A stretch of DNA of 64,000 nt from Vibrio plantisponsor. Its GTDB lineage: Bacteria; Pseudomonadota; Gammaproteobacteria; Enterobacterales; Vibrionaceae. The stretch is from NCBI RefSeq assembly GCF_013041605.1, contig NZ_JABEQC010000002.1:1-64000 (forward strand), given 5' to 3'. The position numbers and the translations under genes were made by a program. The notes beneath the pieces are model-generated. The model saw only the letters and a list, made by a program, of their open reading frames with translations. It did not search any database and had not been told where the DNA came from. Within the stretch, counting starts at the first letter, position 1; each line of letters opens with the position of its first letter. This document shows, piece after piece, positions 1 to 9,417 of this stretch.

Positions 1-163
1 CACCCAAGGGGTTTTGTGGGCTCAAATAAGAACATAAACTTGATTGTGTATAAGAACTGAAAACAGCTTTCTAGATTTAGGAATTGAATTTATCAACTAC
101 ATCCTTGTAGTTGACCCTTCGGGCCGCACTAAAGTGCGTTAAATTTTGTTCCATACAAAATTT
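1..163 (+). other. 23S-5S rRNA spacer
   Basis: The first bases resemble the sequence that follows the mature 23S 3' end in gammaproteobacterial rrn operons, so 23S probably ends just left of the window (inference). The spacer has two perfect stem-loops: nine base pairs at 93-101/106-114 and nine base pairs at 141-149/155-163, the second ending right against 5S. Such stems are usual targets for rRNA processing. No gene lies here. Confidence 0.75.
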
Positions 164-283
164 TGCTTGGCGACCATAGCGATTTGGACCCACCTGATTC
201 CATGCCGAACTCAGAAGTGAAACGAATTAGCGCCGATGGTAGTGTGGGGTTTCCCCATGTGAGAGTAGGACATCGCCAGGCTT
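164..283 (+). rRNA. rrf: 5S ribosomal RNA
   Basis: This 120-base stretch begins TGCTTGGCGACCATAGCG and contains the conserved 5S core ACCTGATTCCATGCCGAACT and the 3' segment GAGAGTAGGACATCGCCAGG. The two ends pair into the usual terminal helix (TGCTTGGCG with CGCCAGGCT). It is the last rRNA gene of an operon whose 16S and 23S lie left of the window, and it is followed 28 bases later by tRNA-Asp. Confidence 0.97.
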
Positions 284-311
284 TTATTTAGCACCAAGCG
301 CTAACCAATGC

Positions 312-388
312 GGAGCGGTAGTTCAGTTGGTTAGAATACCGGCCTGTCACGCCGGGGGTCGCGGGTTCGAGTCCCGTCCGCTCCGCCA
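312..388 (+). tRNA. tRNA-Asp (anticodon GTC)
   Basis: A complete 77-base cloverleaf: acceptor stem GGAGCGG pairs with CCGCTCC, D-loop AGTTCAGTTGGTTAGAA, anticodon stem-loop with GTC inside CCTGTCACG, T-loop GGTTCGAGTCC and an encoded CCA end. It sits directly after 5S, a common place for tRNA-Asp in gammaproteobacterial rrn operons, and is probably cotranscribed with the rRNA. A terminator begins 11 bases after it. Confidence 0.98.
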
Positions 389-398
389 CTTATTGAGA

Positions 399-427
399 AG
401 CCTCGTCAGAAATGATGGGGCTTTTTT
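399..427 (+). terminator. rho-independent terminator of the rRNA/tRNA-Asp operon
   Basis: A nine-pair stem at 399-407/414-422 (AGCCTCGTC with GATGGGGCT, two G-U pairs) with loop AGAAAT runs into six T residues. It directly follows tRNA-Asp. Confidence 0.85.
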
Positions 428-452
428 ACGTCTGAAGAAAAGTGACCAATGC

Positions 453-552
453 GAAGCGGCAATTCAGTGGGTTGCTCTTGGTTTAAAAGAAAGCCGGCTT
501 GTCACTACAGGTGCGCCAAGCTGAGTATTAGAAAGTCCCGTCCGTTCCGCTA
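453..552 (+). pseudogene. decayed tRNA-Asp copy
   Basis: This stretch matches the intact tRNA-Asp at 312-388 in separate blocks: the flank ACCAATGCG, acceptor and D-arm (GCGG then TTCAGT and GGTT), the anticodon arm CCGGCTTGTCAC with GTC kept, and the 3' end GTCCCGTCCG followed by TTCCGC, with CTA in place of CCA. Inserted bases separate the D-arm from the anticodon arm and destroy the T-arm, so the copy is 100 instead of 77 bases. The acceptor stem carries an A-C mismatch. After it, at 577-600, lies a degraded copy of the terminator. It looks like an old tandem duplication of the tRNA-plus-terminator unit that no longer makes a working tRNA. Confidence 0.8.
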
Positions 553-1013
553 CTTGTTCCTTAGAATAGATAGATAAGCGTCGTCAAAAATGACGGTCTT
601 TGAAAAATATGAATCATATAGATTGTGACTTAAGCTAGCGTCACACATCGATAGAACATCAAAGTAATACATGTGAATTACTTTTTTACTTTAAATATAT
701 GTTCTCTTCTGCTCATGAGGCAGAGCGGTTGTTTTCATTATTCCTTACTCCCTCTCTCCCACACACACTCAAATATAAAGCTATGCTAAGGCTACGTACT
801 TAAGGATGCGTTCGTTGATGAGTCTACGTGGATTAGTGCTTACTGCTCTCTATAAATAATCGCTAGTTAGACTCATACAAGCTCATAGAGCTGAGACTAT
901 TACGTGCTTATGGGGAAGGAGATGAACGGAATAAAAGTGGGGAAATTCTGGATAGTAAAAGAAGGGAGCTTAGGCAAATTCGCCATGCTGCTTTGGTGCA
1001 TAACAAATGGAAT
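553..1013. other. intergenic region, no gene seen
   Basis: AT-rich stretch between the rRNA operon end and the leftward antiporter gene. It holds the weak terminator remnant at 577-600 and one further hairpin at 661-686. No reading frame with a ribosome binding site or recognisable protein was found. Confidence 0.6.
661..686 (+). terminator. possible second terminator of the rRNA operon
   Basis: Perfect eight-pair stem AAAGTAAT/ATTACTTT with loop ACATGTGA, followed by T residues. The stem is AU-rich and therefore weak. It may be a back-up terminator behind the decayed tRNA copy. Confidence 0.4.
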
Positions 1014-1039
1014 AAAAAGCAGCAACCGAGGTTGCTGCT
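1014..1039 (-). terminator. terminator of the antiporter gene
   Basis: Stem AGCAGCAACC/GGTTGCTGCT at 1018-1039. Read leftward it ends in five T residues. It lies 17 bases past the antiporter stop codon. Confidence 0.85.
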
Positions 1040-1056
1040 GTTCTAAAGATTAACGC

Positions 1057-2388
1057 TTAGACATTCTGTTGTTGGCTCTCTTGTATGTCGCTGTGTTGAG
1101 CATTCTCTTCTTCCATCTCTTTCTCTTTCAGTTTGGCTTTTTCAATCATCGGAGTGATTGTAGAACCTTGAATCAGGATAGAGAACACGACCACAGCGTA
1201 CGTCATTACCAGAATCAGCTCTTTAACGTCGATAAGCTTATCTGGGATGACCATCATTCCTGAAGGAATTGATAGTGCCATCGCTAAAGCTAATCCTCCG
1301 CGTAGCCCGCCCCAAGTTAAGATCTTTACCGACCAAGGGTTATATTTACGGTAACGCTTGAAGCCTATATATGAGACAAACACGCTAGAGTAACGGGCTG
1401 CTAGTACTAGCGGTACAGCAAAAGCCATTAGGATCCAGTCTTCTTCGTGGAATTCGAAAAGAAGCATCGACATACCGATCAACAGGAACAAGACGCCGTT
1501 TAAGAACTCATCCACCAACTCCCAGAAGTGATCTAGGTGTTCTTCACTCTCTTTCGAGAAACCAATAAAGCGAGTCCAGTTACCAATCATGATTCCTGAT
1601 ACCACCATGGCTAATGGGCCTGACACGTGGATAACGTCTGCAAATACATAACCCGCGGTTGGTACACCGATAGTCAGTAACAGTTCCATCGAGTGGTCGT
1701 TGGTTGCGCTAATCAAGTAGTGGAACAGTAGCCCTAGTAGGAAACCGTAAATGATGCCGCCAATCGCTTCTTGAGCAAATAATGCAATTACACTTCCTAC
1801 TGTTGGCGCTTCTTTGCCGAATGCGACGGTAAAGATAGTTACGAATATGACTAAACCGAAGCCATCGTTAAACAGCGACTCACCTTCGATTTGGGTCGAG
1901 ATTCGTTTAGGTGCGTTGAGCTTTTTCACGATAGCCAATACTGCTATTGGGTCGGTAGGTGAAATCAACGCACCAAACAGTAAGCAGTAAACAAGATCTA
2001 AATGAATACCGATGAAGTAACAGAAGCCGTAAAGACCAAATCCGATGAAGAAGGTAGAGAACAGAGTCGCGCCTAGTGCGAGTACAGTAATCTCCCATTT
2101 TTGATCTTTTAAGTGAGGGAGTTTAATACCTAGGCCGCCAGCAAAAAGAAGGAAGCCTAAAATGCCTTTTAGCAGAAAGCTCTCAAAATTTATGCTGGTA
2201 ACTGTTTCCGTTGCGATTTGAGTGAGGTGGAACCAGTCATTCTGACCAGCAATAAGGATTAATAATGAGAGCACCATAGAGCCAGCAGTAATGGCTATTG
2301 TGGTTTGCATTTTACCTATCTTGCTGTTTAAAAAAGCAATCATCATTGCAGCAGCAGATAGAAAGCACAGAGTATAGTAGACCGACAT
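1057..2388 (-). CDS. CPA1-family Na+/H+ antiporter (NhaP type)
   Basis: Inner-membrane exchanger of the CPA1/NhaP family, which swaps cytoplasmic Na+ (or K+) for protons in pH and salt balance. The 443-residue protein is almost entirely hydrophobic helices. It has the family motifs FGALISPTDPIAV and GESLFNDGFG, whose Asn-Asp pair is the expected ion site, and GGLRGGLALAMALSIP near the C terminus. It ends in a short charged tail rich in Glu, Lys and Gln. The start is placed at ATG 2388 with AAGAAG just upstream; a TTG four codons earlier has no ribosome binding site. It stands alone, divergent from metH, with its own terminator. The exact ion preference cannot be read from sequence. Confidence 0.88.
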   Translation of the reverse strand: MSVYYTLCFLSAAAMMIAFLNSKIGKMQTTIAITAGSMVLSLLILIAGQNDWFHLTQIATETVTSINFESFLLKGILGFLLFAGGLGIKLPHLKDQKWEITVLALGATLFSTFFIGFGLYGFCYFIGIHLDLVYCLLFGALISPTDPIAVLAIVKKLNAPKRISTQIEGESLFNDGFGLVIFVTIFTVAFGKEAPTVGSVIALFAQEAIGGIIYGFLLGLLFHYLISATNDHSMELLLTIGVPTAGYVFADVIHVSGPLAMVVSGIMIGNWTRFIGFSKESEEHLDHFWELVDEFLNGVLFLLIGMSMLLFEFHEEDWILMAFAVPLVLAARYSSVFVSYIGFKRYRKYNPWSVKILTWGGLRGGLALAMALSIPSGMMVIPDKLIDVKELILVMTYAVVVFSILIQGSTITPMIEKAKLKEKEMEEENAQHSDIQESQQQNV

Positions 2389-2513
2389 TTTCTTCTTCAA
2401 ATGTAACTAAATGTGAGCGAAATTGTCCTTTGATGATGAACAAATAGCAAACACTTTTTACCTATAGATTTATCAATTTTATAACGAACGCATTTGTGGT
2501 AATTAGATGTTTT

Positions 2514-2529
2514 AGACGTCTAGATTTCT
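2514..2529 (+). promoter_or_regulatory. MetJ operator (two met boxes) before metH
   Basis: AGACGTCT, the exact met-box consensus, is followed directly by AGATTTCT, which matches six of eight bases. Tandem 8-bp boxes are how MetJ with S-adenosylmethionine binds. A TATGAT -10 candidate at 2538-2543 puts the boxes over the -35 region, fitting repression of metH. Confidence 0.75.
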
Positions 2530-2584
2530 AATCAATGTATGATAGGATGTCGAACAAGCAATAAAGGAATAATGAGGCTGTACT

Positions 2585-5500
2585 GTGGGTAGTAATCTAA
2601 AGCACCAGATCGAAGCGCAATTGAAGCAACGTATTATGTTGATTGATGGTGGCATGGGCACCATGATCCAAGAGCATAGATTGCAAGAGGAAGATTATCG
2701 TGGTGAACGTTTTGCCAATTGGCATTGTGATCTAAAAGGAAACAACGATCTCTTAGTTCTCACTCAGCCTCAGTTAATTAGGGGAATTCACTCTGCTTAT
2801 TTGCAAGCAGGCGCTGACATCCTTGAAACCAATACCTTCAACGCGACCACGATTGCAATGGCTGATTACGACATGCAGTCTTTGAGCGAAGAAATTAACT
2901 TTGCCGCAGCCAAACTGGCACGTGAAGTTGCGGATGAATGGACGGCAAAAACACCGGATAAACCTCGTTATGTAGCAGGTGTTTTAGGTCCGACTAACCG
3001 TACTTGTTCTATCTCTCCAGATGTAAACGATCCGGGTTATCGCAATATCGAGTTTGATCAGCTAGTCACCGCTTATTCTGAATCTACACGCGCTTTAATT
3101 AGAGGCGGCAGCGATCTGATTCTGATCGAAACCATTTTCGATACTTTGAATGCGAAAGCGTGTGCTTTTGCGGTTGATGCTGTGTTTGAAGAACTCGGCA
3201 TCGAATTGCCTGTCATGATCTCAGGTACTATCACTGATGCATCAGGTCGAACTCTGTCCGGCCAAACTACAGAAGCATTCTATAACTCCCTGCGTCATGT
3301 TCGCCCAATCTCCTTTGGTTTGAACTGTGCTTTGGGCCCAGATGAGCTGCGTCAATACGTCGAAGAGCTTTCTCGAATTTCAGAAAGTTATGTCTCAGCT
3401 CACCCGAATGCGGGACTACCAAATGCATTTGGTGAATATGACTTATCACCAGAAGATATGGCGGAGCACATTGGCGAATGGGCTCAAGCTGGGTTCCTCA
3501 ACCTAGTTGGTGGTTGTTGTGGTACCACCCCTGAGCATATCGCAGCTATGGCTAAAGTGGTTGAAGGAGTAGCTCCTCGCGCTATTCCGGAGATCAGCGT
3601 AGAGTGCCGACTGTCTGGTTTAGAGCCTCTGAGCATTGCCCCAGAAACATTGTTCGTTAACGTTGGTGAGCGTACTAACGTTACCGGTTCAGCTCGTTTC
3701 AAACGTCTTATTAAAGAAGAACTCTATGATGAGGCTTTAGATGTTGCTCGTGAGCAAGTCGAGAATGGCGCACAGATCATTGATATCAACATGGATGAAG
3801 GCATGTTGGATGCGATGGCGTGTATGGAACGATTCCTTAAGTTGTGTGCATCAGAGCCAGAGATCTCGAAAGTACCAATCATGGTTGACTCTTCGAAATG
3901 GGAAGTGATCGAAGCGGGTCTGAAATGTATTCAGGGTAAGGGCATCGTAAACTCTATCTCGCTAAAAGAAGGCGAGGAGAAATTTATTCATCAGGCAAAA
4001 CTGATTCGTCGCTATGGTGCAGCTGTTATCGTTATGGCCTTTGATGAAGTAGGGCAAGCAGATACTCGTGAACGTAAGATAGAAATCTGTCGTCGCGCCT
4101 ATCACATTCTTGTCGACCAAGTGGGTTTTCCTGCGGAAGATATTATTTTCGACCCGAACATCTTTGCCGTCGCAACCGGTATTGATGAACACAACAACTA
4201 TGCTCTCGATTTCATCAACGCCGTTGCAGATATCAAACGCGAACTTCCACATGCAATGATTTCAGGTGGTGTGTCTAACGTCTCTTTCTCTTTCCGTGGT
4301 AACAACTACGTACGTGAGGCGATTCATGCGGTTTTCCTATATCACTGTTTTAAGAACGGTATGGATATGGGCATCGTAAACGCGGGTCAGTTAGAGATAT
4401 ACGACAACGTACCAGAGAAACTGCGTAATGCGGTAGAAGATGTCATTTTGAACCGCGATGACGGTGCCACAGAGCGTCTGTTGGAAATCGCTGAAGAGTA
4501 TCGTGAGAACGCTGTTGGCAAAGAGGAAGATGCATCTTTGCTGGAATGGCGCACTTGGCCAGTTGAAAAGCGTTTAGAGCACGCGCTTGTTAAAGGTATT
4601 ACCGAATTCATTGTTGAAGATACTGAAGAAGCGAGAGCTAAAGCGACCAAACCTCTTGAAGTTATCGAAGGTCCTTTAATGGACGGCATGAATGTCGTCG
4701 GTGACTTGTTTGGTGAAGGGAAAATGTTCTTGCCGCAAGTGGTGAAATCAGCCCGCGTGATGAAGCAGGCGGTGGCGTACCTAGAGCCCTACATTAATGC
4801 GCTGAAACAAGAAGGGTCGACAAACGGTAAGATCCTGTTGGCAACCGTAAAAGGTGATGTTCACGATATCGGTAAGAACATAGTTGGCGTTGTACTGCAA
4901 TGTAATAACTATGAAATTATCGACCTTGGTGTGATGGTACCGTGCGAGACAATTTTGAAAGTCGCTCGCGAGCAGAAGGTCGATATTATCGGCCTGTCTG
5001 GTTTGATTACACCGTCTCTGGACGAAATGGTTCACGTAGCAAAAGAGATGGAGCGCCAAGGCTTTGAGTTACCACTGCTGATTGGTGGCGCAACAACCTC
5101 TAAAGCGCATACCGCTGTGAAGATTGAACAGAACTATCACCAGCCAGTAGTGTATGTAAACAATGCGTCACGTGCGGTAGGCGTATGTTCAGCATTACTT
5201 TCTGATGAGCGTCGTCCTGAATTTGTTGAACGTCTGAATCTTGATTACGAAAGAACGCGTGAACAGCACGCACGTAAAAAGCCGAAAAGTCGACCTGTGA
5301 CTTTAGAGCAAGCCCGAGCAAACAAGGCTGCAATTGATTGGCAGACATACACACCACCGGCACCTGCGAAACCGGGTATTCATGTGTTTAAAGATTTTGA
5401 TGTTTCTGTCTTACGTCAGTACATCGACTGGACGCCATTCTTTATGACTTGGTCGCTGTCTGGAAAATATCCTGCAATTCTTGACCATGAGTTGGTCGGA

Positions 5501-6265
5501 GAAGAAGCTCGTAAACTGTTCAAAGATGCGAATGACTGGATTGACCGTATCGAAAGCGAAGGACTTATGAAGGCAAACGGTATTTGTGGTCTGTTCCCAG
5601 CGGCAAGTGTGGATGACGACATTGAAGTGTATGCGGATGAATCACGCCAACAAGTGATTAAAGTGCTGCATAACTTGCGTCAGCAAACCGAGAAGCCAAA
5701 AGGTGCGAACTACTGTCTGTCCGATTTTGTGGCGTCTAAACACAGTGGCAAACATGACTGGATTGGTATGTTTGCTGTGACAGGCGGTATTGGTGAGCGT
5801 GAACTGGCTGACGACTTTAAAGCCAAAGGTGACGATTATAACGCTATCATGGTTCAAGCGGTTGCTGACCGTTTGGCAGAAGCATTTGCTGAATATCTGC
5901 ATATGAAAGTGCGTACTGAGATTTGGGGTTATGCTCCTGATGAAAACCTAAGTAATGAAGATTTGATTCGTGAGAAGTATCAGGGTATTCGCCCAGCTCC
6001 GGGTTATGCGGCTTGTCCTGAGCATACGGAGAAAGGTGCAATTTGGGAGCTATTAGGCGTTCAAGAGAAGATTGGTATGGAACTGACAACCAGCTACGCC
6101 ATGATGCCGGGTGCATCTGTTTCTGGCTGGTATTTCTCACATCCCGATTCTCGCTACTTTGCCGTTGCTCAGATCCAAGATGATCAAGTTCAGAGTTACT
6201 CACAGCGTAAAGGTTGGGATATCCTTGAAGCTGAAAAATGGTTGGGTCCTAACATTAACGGTTAG
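2585..6265 (+). CDS. metH: cobalamin-dependent methionine synthase
   Basis: Transfers the methyl group of 5-methyltetrahydrofolate through cobalamin to homocysteine, giving methionine in the cytoplasm. The 1226 residues show all four modules: the homocysteine domain with zinc ligands Cys248 (in GLNCALG) and Cys311-Cys312 (in GGCCGTT), the folate domain from about residue 350, the cobalamin domain with DVHDIGKN, whose His760 is the lower cobalt ligand, and the C-terminal reactivation domain, with [12 protein letters not shown] near residue 1140. The length matches E. coli MetH (1227). The start is GTG with GAGG eight bases upstream. It is a single gene under a MetJ operator, closed by a strong terminator shared with lysC. 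Confidence 0.98.
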   Translation: MGSNLKHQIEAQLKQRIMLIDGGMGTMIQEHRLQEEDYRGERFANWHCDLKGNNDLLVLTQPQLIRGIHSAYLQAGADILETNTFNATTIAMADYDMQSLSEEINFAAAKLAREVADEWTAKTPDKPRYVAGVLGPTNRTCSISPDVNDPGYRNIEFDQLVTAYSESTRALIRGGSDLILIETIFDTLNAKACAFAVDAVFEELGIELPVMISGTITDASGRTLSGQTTEAFYNSLRHVRPISFGLNCALGPDELRQYVEELSRISESYVSAHPNAGLPNAFGEYDLSPEDMAEHIGEWAQAGFLNLVGGCCGTTPEHIAAMAKVVEGVAPRAIPEISVECRLSGLEPLSIAPETLFVNVGERTNVTGSARFKRLIKEELYDEALDVAREQVENGAQIIDINMDEGMLDAMACMERFLKLCASEPEISKVPIMVDSSKWEVIEAGLKCIQGKGIVNSISLKEGEEKFIHQAKLIRRYGAAVIVMAFDEVGQADTRERKIEICRRAYHILVDQVGFPAEDIIFDPNIFAVATGIDEHNNYALDFINAVADIKRELPHAMISGGVSNVSFSFRGNNYVREAIHAVFLYHCFKNGMDMGIVNAGQLEIYDNVPEKLRNAVEDVILNRDDGATERLLEIAEEYRENAVGKEEDASLLEWRTWPVEKRLEHALVKGITEFIVEDTEEARAKATKPLEVIEGPLMDGMNVVGDLFGEGKMFLPQVVKSARVMKQAVAYLEPYINALKQEGSTNGKILLATVKGDVHDIGKNIVGVVLQCNNYEIIDLGVMVPCETILKVAREQKVDIIGLSGLITPSLDEMVHVAKEMERQGFELPLLIGGATTSKAHTAVKIEQNYHQPVVYVNNASRAVGVCSALLSDERRPEFVERLNLDYERTREQHARKKPKSRPVTLEQARANKAAIDWQTYTPPAPAKPGIHVFKDFDVSVLRQYIDWTPFFMTWSLSGKYPAILDHELVGEEARKLFKDANDWIDRIESEGLMKANGICGLFPAASVDDDIEVYADESRQQVIKVLHNLRQQTEKPKGANYCLSDFVASKHSGKHDWIGMFAVTGGIGERELADDFKAKGDDYNAIMVQAVADRLAEAFAEYLHMKVRTEIWGYAPDENLSNEDLIREKYQGIRPAPGYAACPEHTEKGAIWELLGVQEKIGMELTTSYAMMPGASVSGWYFSHPDSRYFAVAQIQDDQVQSYSQRKGWDILEAEKWLGPNING

Positions 6266-6285
6266 GATTACCGAACATAGAAACG

Positions 6286-6317
6286 AAAAAAGGTCACCGC
6301 TTGGTGACCTTTGTTTT
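6286..6317. terminator. bidirectional terminator between metH and lysC
   Basis: Ten-pair stem AAAGGTCACC/GGTGACCTTT at 6289-6298/6303-6312, loop GCTT, with an A run on the left and a mostly-T run on the right, so it can stop both convergent genes. Confidence 0.9.
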
Positions 6318-6335
6318 ACATGATGAGTTATCTGA

Positions 6336-7688
6336 TTATCGGTTCTCGAACAGATCCAAATGCAGCTTCTGAATCACTGCTTTAGATTCAGGGGCATCGA
6401 CAAGGAAGCAAAGGTTGTGGTCGCTTGCTCCGTAGCAGATCATACGCAAGTTAAAATCACCTAAGGTGCTGAACACTTCTTTCGCATAGCCTTTGGTTTC
6501 CATGTGGTTACCAATCAATGCTACTAGGCAAAGGTTATGTTCGACTTCTACAGTACAAAGCTCTTGTAACTCTTCTCTTGCTTCTTGTGGCAGCTCAGGC
6601 GCTCCGCCTGATGTGTCCGTTTTGTCTAGTGTCAGAGACACACTGATTTCAGAAGTGGTAATAAGGTCTACCGAGATTTTGTATTTTGCCAAAACTTCGA
6701 ATACTTTTGCTAAGAAACCATACGCATGGAACATCTTCGCACTGCGTAACGTCACCATAGTTTGATTGCAGCGCAGTGCTAGCGCTCGGAACTGCGGTGA
6801 GTTCTCGACTTGTTGACGAATCCAGGTGCCACCTTTTTCTGGTTCTTTTGAAGAACCGACGAATACAGGGATTTCATGACGAAGCGCAGGCACCAGTGTT
6901 GAAGGATGTAGAATCTTCGCACCAAAGTTCGCCATTTCAGAGGCTTCACTAAAGCTGATCTCTGGAATTGGCGCAGCTTTAGGTGCAATGCGAGGATCGG
7001 TTGTGTAGATTCCTGGTACATCGGTCCAAATCTCTAAGCCGGAAGCTTTTACCGATTCAGCAATCAGCGCTGCTGAGTAATCACTGCCGCCACGACCAAG
7101 TGTTGTGGTATTACCTTGTTCATCGGAACCGATGAAACCTTGAGTAACAACCACATATTCCGCACAAAGTGGGGCAAGTTTTTCTTGAGCCAGTTTCGCG
7201 ATCTCTTCGATTTGTGGTTCAGCTCGGCCGTAATGGCTGTCTGTTCTTAATACTTCACGAATATCAAAGCGAATGGCATTAACACCGCGCTCACGCATTA
7301 ACTGGGTCAAGATATAGGTCGACATCAGTTCGCCGCAAGCGACCAAATGATCTGTCAGCTTTTTGCTGGACTGAAATGATGCAGCTTCGGCAGCGCTAGC
7401 GATGCTATCTAGCATCGAGTGAACTTCTTTTTCTACTTGGGTCGGTTCAGACAATTGGTCGATAATCGAATCATGAATATCAGCCAACTGTTTCATGATG
7501 CTTAATCTTTGGTCTGCATCCTGAACGCCATTAGCAAGTTCAACAAGTAAGTTCGTTACGCCAGAGCAAGCACTGCTGACGACTAATCGTGTTTGTGGGT
7601 TATTTTCGATAATTGCAGAGCAACGGCTCATTGCTTCAAAATTTGCAACACTTGTTCCACCAAACTTGGCGACATTGAATGCGCTCAC
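6336..7688 (-). CDS. lysC: lysine-sensitive aspartokinase III
   Basis: Phosphorylates aspartate, the first step towards lysine, threonine, methionine and diaminopimelate. The 450-residue protein has the kinase motifs KFGGTSVANFEAM at the N terminus and TTLGRGGSDYSAALIAE near residue 210, then two ACT-type regulatory domains with VDLITTSEISVSLTLD and MICYGASDHNLCFLV. It resembles the monofunctional E. coli LysC (449 residues) throughout, without a homoserine dehydrogenase part. I place the start at GTG 7688, with GGGAG eight bases upstream; the longer open frame up to 7742 runs into the riboswitch terminator and is not used. Expression should fall when lysine binds the upstream riboswitch. Confidence 0.96.
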   Translation of the reverse strand: MSAFNVAKFGGTSVANFEAMSRCSAIIENNPQTRLVVSSACSGVTNLLVELANGVQDADQRLSIMKQLADIHDSIIDQLSEPTQVEKEVHSMLDSIASAAEAASFQSSKKLTDHLVACGELMSTYILTQLMRERGVNAIRFDIREVLRTDSHYGRAEPQIEEIAKLAQEKLAPLCAEYVVVTQGFIGSDEQGNTTTLGRGGSDYSAALIAESVKASGLEIWTDVPGIYTTDPRIAPKAAPIPEISFSEASEMANFGAKILHPSTLVPALRHEIPVFVGSSKEPEKGGTWIRQQVENSPQFRALALRCNQTMVTLRSAKMFHAYGFLAKVFEVLAKYKISVDLITTSEISVSLTLDKTDTSGGAPELPQEAREELQELCTVEVEHNLCLVALIGNHMETKGYAKEVFSTLGDFNLRMICYGASDHNLCFLVDAPESKAVIQKLHLDLFENR

Positions 7689-7715
7689 TACATTTCTCCC
7701 GGACTTCCTAGAAAT

Positions 7716-7740
7716 AAAAAAGGTTGGTAATCCAACTTCC
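7716..7740 (-). terminator. riboswitch-controlled terminator before lysC
   Basis: Read leftward: stem GTTGG/CCAAC (7732-7736 with 7723-7727), loop ATTA, then CC and a run of T residues, ending about 28 bases before the lysC start. Its place after the lysine aptamer makes it the likely off-switch. The short stem leaves some doubt about exact pairing. Confidence 0.6.
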
Positions 7741-7835
7741 AATGTTTTGAAGAGAGTTTCTTAGAGCAAAATAGAGGGGAGTAACAACAGGCAGGTTGTA
7801 TAAAATTCCTCAGAAGCTCTTCATCAGCATAGCAC

Positions 7836-7985
7836 CGATGACAGTTGAAGGGATTCAACCCTGACAACCGATAAACCAAATCCACAACTTTGATTTATCT
7901 CGGCACTGCTCCCCCTGAATGTTTTGTTTTGGAGTTGAGGCTCCACAAAACATCTGCCTGGGCAGTGCTCCTCTTCTGTTATCCC
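7836..7985 (-). promoter_or_regulatory. lysine riboswitch (L box)
   Basis: Read leftward, this region contains the conserved lysine-aptamer pieces in the right order: AGAAGAGGAGC near 7975, GGAGCC, CAGGGGGAGCAGTGCCGAG, then GGTTGTCAGGGTTGAATCCC. The closing P1 stem is 7976-7983 with 7837-7844 (GATAACAG with CTGTCATC, one mismatch). The same blocks occur in the E. coli lysC leader. It lies in the 562-base gene-free stretch 7689-8250; the part right of it should hold the lysC promoter and that of the divergent aminotransferase (TTGCTG/TACTCT at 8174-8202 is a weak candidate for the latter). Confidence 0.92.
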
Positions 7986-8250
7986 ATCCTGCTTAGTGTT
8001 GTATCTGTGCGGTTACGATTTGTGCTCAAATCAACAGGCGCTTACAACCCTAATGAGTAAGGGATAAATAGCTCACTCATTGAACGGTTTTGTGAAACTG
8101 TTGTCAATTGTAAATTTGTGATAAATGAAAATAAATGTGTCGAAATTGTCAGGCAGCATAGACCTCTGTCGAATTGCTGTCGTCTTGATTCTGCCGTACT
8201 CTACATTTTCGTCCGTGAAAGCTTATGACTAATAATAACTGGGAGCACCT

Positions 8251-9372
8251 ATGACTATACAAAGCTTCATCCCTCCGCACCGAATTCTTATGGGACCTGG
8301 TCCTTCGGATATCTCTCCTCAAGTATTACAGGCTCTAAGCCGTCCAACAGTCGGGCATTTAGACCCACTGTTTGTCGCTATGATGGATGAGCTAAAGGTG
8401 CTACTTAAATATGCTTTCCAGACTGAAAACGAGTTCACCATTGCGGTATCAGCACCGGGTAGTGCGGGTATGGAGGCGTGTTTCGTCAATTTGGTTGAGC
8501 CCGGCGATAAAGTAATTGTTTGCCGCAACGGTGTCTTTGGCGAGCGCATGCGTGAAAATGTTGTCCGTTGTGGCGGTATTGCTATCACAGTGGATGATGA
8601 GTGGGGAACGCCCGTCTCTGTTAGCAAAGTTGAACAAGCCATCAGCCAGCATCCCGATGCTAAAATTCTAGCTTTTGTCCATGCTGAAACATCGACAGGC
8701 GCTTTGAGTGACGCGCAAACACTTGGCGCTTTAGCTAAGCAAAATAATATGCTGACGATTGTTGATGCCGTAACTTCATTAGGTGGCGTTCCACTGCTGG
8801 TGGATGAATGGCAATTGGATGCGGTTTATTCTGGAAGTCAGAAGTGTCTTTCTTGTGTGCCGGGTTTGTCCCCTTTGACTCTGTCAGCAAAAGCGATCGA
8901 AAAGATCCAAGCGAGAACGACGCCGATCCAAAGTTGGTTTTTAGATCAGAGTTTAGTGTTGGGGTATTGGAGTGGCGGTAATAAACGCAGCTATCATCAT
9001 ACTGCACCCGTGAACAGCTTATACGCACTTCACGAAGCATTGCTGATTTTGAAAAATGAAGGATTGGAAAATGCTTGGTCTCGTCATCAAGCGATGCATG
9101 AAAAACTCAAGCTTGGTTTAGAACAAATGGGTTTCAAATTTGTGGTGGAAGAAGGATATCGCTTACCACAACTGAATGCGGTGTATATTCCAGAAGGTGT
9201 TGATGACGCTAAAGTTCGTAGCCATCTTCTCAATGAATACAATTTGGAAATTGGTGCAGGGCTTGGTGCGTTAGCTGGTAAGGCGTGGCGTATTGGTGTG
9301 ATGGGTTATGGCGCCCGTTCTGAAAATATCGCTTTGTGTCTCAGAGCGCTGGAAGAATCTCTGACCCAATAA
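8251..9372 (+). CDS. class V aminotransferase, alanine-glyoxylate/serine-pyruvate type
   Basis: Pyridoxal-phosphate enzyme of the alanine-glyoxylate aminotransferase family, expected to move an amino group from alanine or serine to glyoxylate or pyruvate. The 373 residues begin with the family signature LMGPGPSDISPQVLQA. They continue with APGSAGMEA (cofactor phosphate binding), VDAVTSLGGVP with the cofactor-binding Asp, and SGSQKCLSCVPGLSP, whose Lys should bind PLP. GGGAGCACCT gives a good ribosome binding site. It is a single gene, divergent from lysC and convergent with pglL. The true substrate pair is not visible from sequence. Confidence 0.88.
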   Translation: MTIQSFIPPHRILMGPGPSDISPQVLQALSRPTVGHLDPLFVAMMDELKVLLKYAFQTENEFTIAVSAPGSAGMEACFVNLVEPGDKVIVCRNGVFGERMRENVVRCGGIAITVDDEWGTPVSVSKVEQAISQHPDAKILAFVHAETSTGALSDAQTLGALAKQNNMLTIVDAVTSLGGVPLLVDEWQLDAVYSGSQKCLSCVPGLSPLTLSAKAIEKIQARTTPIQSWFLDQSLVLGYWSGGNKRSYHHTAPVNSLYALHEALLILKNEGLENAWSRHQAMHEKLKLGLEQMGFKFVVEEGYRLPQLNAVYIPEGVDDAKVRSHLLNEYNLEIGAGLGALAGKAWRIGVMGYGARSENIALCLRALEESLTQ

Positions 9373-9385
9373 AACTCGGGTTGAT

Positions 9386-9417
9386 AAAGAAAGGTGGCCA
9401 TTGCCACCTTTCTTTTT
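9386..9417. terminator. bidirectional terminator
   Basis: Thirteen-pair perfect stem AAAGAAAGGTGGC/GCCACCTTTCTTT at 9386-9398/9403-9415, loop CATT. It serves the aminotransferase gene; for the leftward pglL it overlaps the stop codon at 9416. Confidence 0.9.

Noticed and set aside
327..524. Open frame of 65 codons on the plus strand
   Set aside because: It runs across the tRNA-Asp, its terminator and the decayed copy; no ribosome binding site or protein likeness.
624..645. TGTGAC/GTCACA pair like a CRP site
   Set aside because: The half sites are 10 bases apart instead of 6, and no gene start is nearby.
5847..6203. Leftward open frame of 118 codons inside metH
   Set aside because: Antisense shadow of a fully conserved coding region; composition is not protein-like.
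7689..7885. Extended lysC start and a separate 65-codon frame in the lysC leader
   Set aside because: The region is the lysine riboswitch and its terminator; the family start and a good ribosome binding site are at 7688.
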